Shown in pieces: positions 58,381 to 64,000 of a stretch of DNA of 64,000 nucleotides. A model generated the notes under the pieces. The model searched no databases. It was not told where the DNA came from and saw only the letters and a program-made list of their open reading frames with translations. Source of the DNA: Nonomuraea polychroma (lineage in GTDB: Bacteria > Actinomycetota > Actinomycetes > Streptosporangiales > Streptosporangiaceae); NCBI RefSeq assembly GCF_004011505.1, contig NZ_SAUN01000001.1:9327501-9391500 (forward strand). The letters are read 5' to 3'. Both the position numbers and the translations under genes were made by a program. Positions within the stretch are counted from its first letter, which is position 1. The number at the start of each line of letters is the position of its first letter.

Positions 58381-58420
58381 GGAAACCGAGACTTTTCGTT
58401 CCGTTGCTCGTCGCGCCCCG
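58381..58420. repeat. Right terminal inverted repeat
   Basis: Begins GGAAACCGAGACTTTTCGTT and ends TCGCGCCCCG at the outer edge. It is the reverse complement of 52789-52828 with one mismatch. The next bases GCT repeat the left flank. Confidence 0.9.
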
Positions 58421-58841
58421 GCTCATCCCCGACCCGGACGCCGTCCGCGCTGTCTGGGACGACGCCGCCGCCGCGCCCAACTGGTCCGGCCCGGCGCTCT
58501 GGCTCCACGGCGACCTGCATCCGGCCAACGTCCTCACCGCGGACGGCACCATCTGCGGCGTGATCGACTTCGGCGACCTGTTCGCCGGCGATCCTGCCTG
58601 CGACCTCGCCGCCGCGTGGATTCTGCTGCCGGACGACACCGCCGACCTCTTCCACGCCGCCTACCAGCCGGCCCCGGACGCCGCGACCCTGCGCCGCGCC
58701 CGCGGGTGGGCAGTGCTCCGTGCCCTCAGCGGCCTCCTCATCGGCGAAGCCGGCGTCCGCGGCCGCCCAGGCGGCAAGCCCGCCTGGGGCCTACCCGCCC
58801 ACGCCGCGTTGCGGCGCCTCATCGCAACGGCCCATCGCTGA
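58421..58841 (+). pseudogene. Aminoglycoside phosphotransferase family protein, 3' part
   Basis: C-terminal lobe with the catalytic motifs: LWLHGDLHPANVL (HGDxHxxN with the catalytic aspartate) and CGVIDFGDLFAGDPACDLA (metal-binding DFG-like). It continues to a normal end (AALRRLIATAHR). It is cut off from its 5' part at 52788 by the TIR element. This half is intact in sequence but has no start of its own. The phosphorylated substrate is unknown; this subgroup is often not a true antibiotic-resistance enzyme. Confidence 0.88.
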
Positions 58842-58880
58842 TCGATCGCCTCTCCACACGCTCGAATACCTTCGCGCCGG

Positions 58881-58907
58881 ACCCCACCATGCTCGGCATG
58901 CTGGGGT
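58881..58907 (-). terminator. Hairpin directly after tniQ stop
   Basis: ACCCCACCATGC and GCATGCTGGGGT form a 12-bp stem with one mismatch around TCG, touching the tniQ stop codon. No T-run follows on the minus strand, so it may be a weak terminator. Confidence 0.45.
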
Positions 58908-61349
58908 CTACTTGCCTGATGTACCTGACAGACCTCCAAGCGGCTGACCAGCCAGTTCACTTGACAACCCCAGATAGCCTGCGAAGTCGGCCTTGGAGTC
59001 CATGGCTTTGCGGGTGCTGGCGCCACCGCTTGGGCGGAGCGGGATGCCCAGGTCATGGGCTCGGCGGGTGATGTAGTTGGTGCTGGTGCCCTTCTCACGT
59101 GCGATATCCGCTAGTGTCCTGCGGCGTGTGACGTACTGCTCGTATAGCCAGTCTGGGTCGATGGCGTTGTGGTGTTTGAAGTAGCGGCCGACCTTGCGTA
59201 GCTCGATGCCGTACTCCGCTGCGAGTCTGGTTACGGTGGCTTTCGATACGCCGATGTCGAGCGCGATGGTGCGCGCAGACTGATGTTCGTCGAGGTAGCG
59301 GCGGCGAAATTCCTCCTCCGTAAGTACTTGGCGGGCGGCGTGGCGCACTTGCCCAAGGGCACGGGCCTGGGCCGCGGTGAGCGGCGCAGCCGGAATCGGG
59401 TGTTCCTCCAGAACGAGACGCACGGCCTCGATGCTGACGCCGAGAGTCTGGGCGGCCGATCCGGCTGGGTAACGGCGTCCCCCGGTCAACTCGTGCAGGC
59501 GATCGATGTCGATGGTGGACGGGTCAGTGCCGGGCAGTTCGAGACCGTCGAGTAGGCCGAGCGGTGGCCACCAGACCACCGGTTCGCTCCGCAGCCCGCA
59601 TCCGCTGACGAAGTCGCGTGCGACTTGTTTGAGGGCGTCCGCGAGCTGCGGAGACCACACCTCAGTGAAGCGCTCTGCTTCTGAGCGGAAGGAGTACACG
59701 TCAGCGGTGGGAAAGTCGGGCGCATGGTTGACAGGCATGCCGCTGATCTGGCTGAACAGAACACATCGCGCGATACGGGCCCGTCGCCCGCCTCCTGGGG
59801 AATGGCCGGTTTGGCGGCAGATCTCCACCCATTGCTTGGCCGGTAGCAGGTTCGAGTAGTCCAGGGTGCGGCGGCGCTGGTAGTCGATGGGAATGTCGTT
59901 CTCGTCCAAGTAATGTGCGAGGCGAATCAGGGCTGTGGCGACCGGTTCCCAACACTGCCGATCGTGCAGCATCTGCAGTACGCGCGATAGTGACTTGCCG
60001 TCGCTGGCCGATCCGAGCATTGATGCAGCCGCGTCGAGTTCGAGTTTGGTTCCAACCAGAAGCACCCCCGCAGCCAGCACGGGTGCCAGGATGCGCTGGT
60101 AAGCGCCGCTGGAGGGGCTCAGCCGCACGGCCCATGACGGCCACAGCGCGGCGGGGAGTTTGTTTGAGCGCCGACTGACCTGCCGGGCGGTGACAGACGG
60201 AGGGGAGGGAAGCGCGACGGTTTGGTACCGCAGTTGGTCACTCGGGCGAAGCAATGGTCCGAGCGCGGCCAGTTGTATCGTCCGTAGAACCGTGCCGGTG
60301 CCTCGGCCCCAGCCTCGGATGGTGGTGGTCGTGGTCTTCTCAGATCCGTTGCGGGACTTACCGATCACCGTGCGTAGGGCGTGGGCGGCTGAGCTCAGCT
60401 GCGCCACGCCGAGCACCTGCATCGCGGCGATGACCGCGGCTGCCGTCATCGCCGATGTGGGCGGTGCCATGAACCCTGGGCGGCTCGCCTCCCGTCGCTC
60501 TGGCTCGTTGCTCGGCTGGGAGGTGATGTGGGCGTTGAGGATGTCGGCGGGAACCCTTGCCGCCAAGTCGTCAGCGCCCAGGTGGGTCAGCATCCGACTA
60601 GCAACTGCGCGCAGTTCGGAAAGCGCCACGGCGGAGGGCTGAGGATGCCGGTAATACTGGCCGAATTCTGCACGGTCGGTCTCGATCATGTTCGTGATCA
60701 GGCGTTGGGCCTCAATCGCGGGATGGCCCGTGGGCAGGCGGAGAGCCTCAGCCTGGGTGAGGTCCTGGTCGCATTCGCGCGGGGCGTCGGGGTCAGCGGT
60801 TCGGGGCGGGCGGGTGCCGCAGTGTCCCGGGATCGGCAGGCTGCGGCGAGAGAAGGGGCGTCTTCGTGTCAGGCGTCCACATCCTTGGCAGGTGTCCACG
60901 AGTAGGAGGGAGTGGTGGGTGCAGGCGAACGACCAGCCCAGGCGCCACTCCAGCTTCCATCGTCCGGCGCTCTCGGCCAGGCAGTCGGGGCAGTATCGCG
61001 ACCCGGTGCCCCGCCCCCATAGCCGGTGCCGGTTGACCTGCCGCTTCGCGCGATCGATCAACAGTGCTCGACCGTCGAAGTGCGCCAGAGTCATGGCATG
61101 CACACGCTGGTCGTCCAGGCCGGTGGCGAAGGCGATGCCGGCGGCTTCGCGCTCGCTCAGGGCGATGGTCCAGTCGCGGGGACGGGTCCAGCCGGGCGCC
61201 TCGTCCCCGGCCCTGGTTAACAGGCCGAGGCTGGAGAGCACATCGCCGTAGCTGGTTTGCGTCCGGTGCGCGAGTGCCTCCAGCCAGGAGTCCAGGGACT
61301 CTCCGGGAAGCGGTGCCATCCGGATCGGTAGCGTCCGCAAGGTGGTCAC
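58908..61349 (-). CDS. tniQ: TniQ/TnsD-like target-selection protein with HTH-rich C-terminus
   Basis: An 813-residue protein, long compared with a minimal TniQ. The N-terminal TniQ domain begins LPIRMAPLPGESLDSWLEAL and carries zinc-finger ligands C120, C123 (RYCPDCLAE), C143, H145/H146 (FACTHHSLLL) and C154, C157 (DTCQGCGRL). A central region of about 450 residues has no recognisable motif. The C-terminus carries helix-turn-helix units at about 625-650 (AAQTLGVSIEAVRLVLEEHP), 677-718 (ARTIALDIGVSKATVTRLAA) and 739-772 (TLADIAREKGTSTNYITRRA). These probably read the target DNA. GTG 61349 overlaps the tniB stop. TniQ bridges the target site and the AAA+ protein TniB. Confidence 0.88.
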   Translation of the reverse strand: MTTLRTLPIRMAPLPGESLDSWLEALAHRTQTSYGDVLSSLGLLTRAGDEAPGWTRPRDWTIALSEREAAGIAFATGLDDQRVHAMTLAHFDGRALLIDRAKRQVNRHRLWGRGTGSRYCPDCLAESAGRWKLEWRLGWSFACTHHSLLLVDTCQGCGRLTRRRPFSRRSLPIPGHCGTRPPRTADPDAPRECDQDLTQAEALRLPTGHPAIEAQRLITNMIETDRAEFGQYYRHPQPSAVALSELRAVASRMLTHLGADDLAARVPADILNAHITSQPSNEPERREASRPGFMAPPTSAMTAAAVIAAMQVLGVAQLSSAAHALRTVIGKSRNGSEKTTTTTIRGWGRGTGTVLRTIQLAALGPLLRPSDQLRYQTVALPSPPSVTARQVSRRSNKLPAALWPSWAVRLSPSSGAYQRILAPVLAAGVLLVGTKLELDAAASMLGSASDGKSLSRVLQMLHDRQCWEPVATALIRLAHYLDENDIPIDYQRRRTLDYSNLLPAKQWVEICRQTGHSPGGGRRARIARCVLFSQISGMPVNHAPDFPTADVYSFRSEAERFTEVWSPQLADALKQVARDFVSGCGLRSEPVVWWPPLGLLDGLELPGTDPSTIDIDRLHELTGGRRYPAGSAAQTLGVSIEAVRLVLEEHPIPAAPLTAAQARALGQVRHAARQVLTEEEFRRRYLDEHQSARTIALDIGVSKATVTRLAAEYGIELRKVGRYFKHHNAIDPDWLYEQYVTRRRTLADIAREKGTSTNYITRRAHDLGIPLRPSGGASTRKAMDSKADFAGYLGLSSELAGQPLGGLSGTSGK

Positions 61350-62473
61350 GCTCGCCGCCGCGCAGATCGTTTCGGCTTGCTGGTGTTCTTGCCGCCGGCC
61401 AGCAGAGCCTCCCACCGCGCCTGCTGATCTTGCGCGGCCCGGTCGAGTTTGATCGTGGTCATCAGCTCCAGGGTCAAGCGCTCCTCCCCGGTTCGGATCG
61501 CCCGCAGGCACGCTCGTTTGATCAGGGTCATCAGGGAGCCGATGTGCCCGTTGCAGCGGGCGTAGAGGTGATCGGACAGGTCGTCGGCGAGCATGCCGGG
61601 ATGCTTATCGGCCAGCACCAAGCGCTGTTCCAGGGAGAGCAGGAAGCTGCGCCACTGCGTGCGCCCGGCCTCGTCATCGATCGTGAACGGATCCAGATCA
61701 AGCGGGGTGACGCGGCGTTCGAGCTGCGGATCGTCGTAAAGGCCCTTGTCCTTCAAGCCGTGCCCGATGAAAAGGATCATCAGTGGGAACTCATTGGCGA
61801 TCGTCTTGAACTGGTTGGCCAGTTCGGTCCCGCGAATCGACCGGAATCGGAGGAACTGCAGGTCGTCGACCAGCAGGAGCCGTGACTCGCAGGACAGGGC
61901 GCAGTCTAGGGCGCGGGATAGGAACGAGTTCGCGGTCCCGCTGTTGCGCCCGGAGTGGGCGAAGAACTCCAGCATCGCCCAGTTGAAGTCCTTGACCGTG
62001 GTGTCGCCCATCATCCCGACCCGGATCACCGGCCACCGCTCGTGCCCGGCTGCGGTGAACCGGCCGTGCTCGCGGATCAGGTCGTTGTGGACGCGCTTGG
62101 CGAACGACAGTCCGACCGTGGTCTTGCCCAGGCCGGGGAACGCGTCGACGGCGGCCATCCCCTTGGCCTCCCAGTTCGGCTGGTCCAAGCCGGCCTGGAG
62201 GATGTCGGTCAAATCCGCGACGAGCTGGCTTGCCTGTGCGGTCTTGATCGGACGCAGGTTGGCGAGGAACCTGCGGCGCCACAGATCGTGCTCGGCCTTC
62301 GCCTCTGGGCTCAAAGCCTTGAGGCCGGACCTGGTCATGTCTGGAGGGCGGGGGAAATCCGGCGCCTCGGCGAACGTCGCAAAGCCTTCCTTCCTGGTCA
62401 GGGTCAAATCGTCGAGTGCAAGGGTCCTCCACGCTGGATCCTCCCGTGGCACCTGGACCTCAGACAGGATCAC
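61346..62473 (-). CDS. tniB: TniB/TnsC-like AAA+ transposition ATPase
   Basis: A 375-residue AAA+ protein. Walker A is AFPGLGKTTV (residues 111-120) and Walker B SRLLLVDDLQFLR. The sensor segment is ILFIGHGLKDKGL, and the C-terminal helical lid ends in a basic tail (KPKRSARRR). It polymerises on DNA and links TniQ-marked target to the TniA transposase. GTG 62473 overlaps the tniA stop by 4 nt and its own stop overlaps tniQ. Confidence 0.93.
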   Translation of the reverse strand: MILSEVQVPREDPAWRTLALDDLTLTRKEGFATFAEAPDFPRPPDMTRSGLKALSPEAKAEHDLWRRRFLANLRPIKTAQASQLVADLTDILQAGLDQPNWEAKGMAAVDAFPGLGKTTVGLSFAKRVHNDLIREHGRFTAAGHERWPVIRVGMMGDTTVKDFNWAMLEFFAHSGRNSGTANSFLSRALDCALSCESRLLLVDDLQFLRFRSIRGTELANQFKTIANEFPLMILFIGHGLKDKGLYDDPQLERRVTPLDLDPFTIDDEAGRTQWRSFLLSLEQRLVLADKHPGMLADDLSDHLYARCNGHIGSLMTLIKRACLRAIRTGEERLTLELMTTIKLDRAAQDQQARWEALLAGGKNTSKPKRSARRRA

Positions 62474-64000
62474 AGGTCCTCCAGGGCATCGGCGTAGAAG
62501 GACTCCTCGTCGAGTTCGGCATCCTCGCCAAGCACCCCGCCCTCGAAGTCTTCGGCGTCCGCGGCGTCATCGTCCCCGCCGATGTCGGCGGGCTCTCGCA
62601 CGAGCTCGCGCGGGGGCTGCTTGTCCCACTCAACGGCGAACGCGATCTGTTCCCTGGCCGCACGCAGCGCGATCCGCCGCTCGGCCAGCGTCATGCCCAG
62701 CCCCAACTGCCAGCGCTCGAGCAGTTCGGACACCGCCAGGCGGTCGTTGGAGTACGGGTGCTTCGTCGCGGCGAGCTTGCGACCGTACTCCAGAGCGTCC
62801 TCGCTCAGCGGGAAACTGCGGCTGGCCGCGTGCTCCCAATCCAGCTGGTGCCAGGTCCGGTCCAGGTCACGGAAGTAGGCGTGGTCGATGTCGTCCGGGT
62901 TGACCTGGATCGGCCACTTGCCGCCCAGATACGGGCTCGGGCGCCCGTCGAGGTAGAGACCAGGGCCGTTGTAGCGCCGACCGTCGATCTCGACCCCGTA
63001 GGGCTGGATGGTGCGCCACTTGGTCTCCAAGAACTCCAGCGCCAGGAATCTGTCCCGGGGAACCTCGATGTAACCGGCCCTGGCCATCCCGTGCTCGAAC
63101 ATCTGCGCTGGCGACATGCGCAGCCCCGGGACCGCCGGGTCGATCAGACTCGAGTGGGGTGTGAGGTGATAGGTCGCCGCGATCCATTGCCGGATCCGGT
63201 CGAACAATTCGTCGATGTAGTAGAACGCCTCCCGTTCAGGCGCCTCGCCCCGGGAGAAGAGATCCAGGCCCTTGTAGCCGGGCAGGGTGTGCAGCAGCCC
63301 TTCCCTCAACGTCTTGAAGAACCGTTCGACCGGCCCCTTGTCCCGGCCCGTCCGGAGCCGGACCGGCTGGATGGAGATGCCCATCCGGGCGCAGACGCTG
63401 CGCAGATGCTCTGAGACGTAGATCTTCCCGTGGTCGATCACCACGGTCTCGGGCACTAACGCGGGTCCTGCCGCCTTCGCCATCGGCCCATCGATCGCCG
63501 TCGGGTCGATCAGCACCGAACGGGGGATGCCGTGCTCGGGCCAGACCGCCTCGCGTGGCCAGTGCGCCGCGACCGGTAACGGCCGGTATGCCTGGAAGAG
63601 GGCCGCGGCCGCGTCCACCGCCTTCGTGGACACCGGCGTCAGCCGGATCCCCACGATGCAGCGGGTGTACCAATCCATCACGACGGTCAGCTCGCAGTTG
63701 ATCCACCGCAGAGTCACCGGATCCAGCGCGAACACGTCCAGCCGGGTGGTGTCCATCAGCAGGTACTCACCCGGCCGGGTCGGGCGCAGACGCCCGAACA
63801 CCTCCCGGGGCCGTCCGGCGATGTCCCGGTTCCGCTTCGTACTCAACCGGAACGTCGGGTGCTGCCGCTCCAGCGCTTCCAACGCCTCATATGCCTTGGA
63901 CTGGCCGGGCATGTCCACCGCGCCCTCACCGAATCGTGCGACCAGGCGTGCCCGCGTGCGTTCGATCACCTCGATGCGCTGCGGTTTGGACTGGTCGGTG
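62470..64000 (-). CDS. tniA: TniA/TnsB-like DDE transposase (5' end beyond window)
   Basis: At least 510 residues of a Mu-type DDE transposase; the N-terminal DNA-binding part lies outside the window. Counting from an internal GTG at 63969, the catalytic residues are D73 (YLLMDTTRLDVF), D179 (TVVIDHGKIYV) and E215 (KGPVERFFKTL). A Mu-C-type beta-barrel follows (VEIDGRRYNGPGLYLDG). The C-terminus is strongly acidic (DDDAADAEDFEGG), as in proteins that contact the AAA+ partner. The frame is open to the window edge. Confidence 0.93.
   Translation of the reverse strand, partial: TDQSKPQRIEVIERTRARLVARFGEGAVDMPGQSKAYEALEALERQHPTFRLSTKRNRDIAGRPREVFGRLRPTRPGEYLLMDTTRLDVFALDPVTLRWINCELTVVMDWYTRCIVGIRLTPVSTKAVDAAAALFQAYRPLPVAAHWPREAVWPEHGIPRSVLIDPTAIDGPMAKAAGPALVPETVVIDHGKIYVSEHLRSVCARMGISIQPVRLRTGRDKGPVERFFKTLREGLLHTLPGYKGLDLFSRGEAPEREAFYYIDELFDRIRQWIAATYHLTPHSSLIDPAVPGLRMSPAQMFEHGMARAGYIEVPRDRFLALEFLETKWRTIQPYGVEIDGRRYNGPGLYLDGRPSPYLGGKWPIQVNPDDIDHAYFRDLDRTWHQLDWEHAASRSFPLSEDALEYGRKLAATKHPYSNDRLAVSELLERWQLGLGMTLAERRIALRAAREQIAFAVEWDKQPPRELVREPADIGGDDDAADAEDFEGGVLGEDAELDEESFYADALEDL

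Larger units (their letters stand above)
52789..58420. mobile_element. TIR-bounded 5.63-kb element carrying an ABC/two-component cargo
   Basis: A segment bounded by 40-bp terminal inverted repeats with a single mismatch (33 bp of each arm perfect), inserted in a phosphotransferase gene. The flanks share GCT (52786-52788 and 58421-58423), a 3-bp target duplication. Removing the element plus one GCT restores the phosphotransferase frame at the junction. Inside are six genes in one orientation: lipoprotein, adaptor, ABC ATPase, permease, response regulator and kinase. No transposase is present, so movement must have been in trans. The family of the inverted repeat is not recognised. Confidence 0.8.
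58881..64000 (-). mobile_element. Tn7-like transposition module (right part outside window)
   Basis: Three genes on the minus strand, tniA, tniB and tniQ, each overlapping the next by 4 nt (GTGA). This is the core of Tn7/Tn5053/Tn402-like elements. TniA runs off the window. No end repeats (TnsB-binding arrays) were found in the 66 bp left of tniQ, so the left end must lie further left. The left neighbours could then be cargo, or the end has been lost. No CRISPR array or Cas gene is visible. Confidence 0.75.

Noticed and set aside
58338-58841. A complete short phosphotransferase gene starting at 58338
   Set aside because: The start lies inside the inverted repeat element and the N-terminal lobe is missing; the natural 5' part is at 52287-52788.
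58842-58907. Left end of the Tn7-like element right after tniQ
   Set aside because: No TGT/ACA terminus with repeated TnsB-type sites could be seen in these 66 bp; only a 12-bp hairpin is present.
1-64000. CRISPR array or Cas genes associated with the Tn7-like module
   Set aside because: No regularly spaced repeats of 25-40 bp and no Cas-like protein were found in the window.

Overview
The window is a high-G+C actinomycete chromosome segment. Gene content suggests a Streptosporangiales or Nonomuraea-like organism, but this is an inference from gene families, not a placement. The left end holds a conserved replication and repair block on the minus strand: dnaX, a YbaB-type protein, recR, a DUF5063 gene and aspartate kinase. 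The small SRP RNA (ffs) and tRNA-Ser(GGA) lie just upstream of dnaX, as is usual in actinobacteria. A GAF-domain regulator on the plus strand interrupts the block.

From 7.6 to 12.8 kb lies a decayed integrative element. It is bounded by the 3' half of tRNA-Ser(GGA) and a 64-bp copy of it. It carries a truncated tyrosine integrase, a methyltransferase remnant, an ECF41 sigma factor with its AhpD-like partner (frameshifted), DoxX, a broken CrtC-like gene and DUF6223. From 13 to 19.5 kb are ordinary accessory genes: a TnpB remnant, a LysE exporter, two tandem neutral zinc metallopeptidases and a DUF4352 protein. From 19.6 to 26.8 kb is a probable second tRNA-linked island, bounded by tRNA-Ser(CGA) and a 19-bp copy of its 3' end. 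It is full of pseudogenes but carries an intact 1242-residue HTH-nSTAND-beta-propeller protein and a secreted ricin-type lectin.

From 26.8 to 45.2 kb is mostly intact chromosome. It holds tadA with two tandem associated proteins, upp, a PH-domain membrane pair, HTH-TPR, GntR and MarR regulators, an NmrA/ABM operon and a lone dnaN paralogue. It also holds a divergent two-component/ABC-2 exporter locus, SMP-30, Lrp, SoxR, a universal stress protein, PAP2, and a DUF2268 protease with a TipA-like MerR gene behind a textbook MerR promoter. From 45.2 to 52.1 kb are secreted glycoside hydrolases (GH76, GH27, GH28) with a LacI-type operator, and a GtrA protein; short direct repeats bracket both the hydrolase block and the GtrA gene.

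The right end is the most striking part. An aminoglycoside phosphotransferase-family gene is split by a 5.63-kb element with 40-bp terminal inverted repeats and a 3-bp target duplication. Removing the element restores the reading frame at the junction. Its cargo is a lipoprotein, a peptidoglycan-binding adaptor, a MacB-type ABC transporter and an OmpR-type two-component system, with no transposase. The window ends in a Tn7-like transposition module on the minus strand (tniA, tniB, tniQ, each overlapping the next by 4 nt), whose tniA runs off the right edge. The TniQ protein is long and ends in several helix-turn-helix units.
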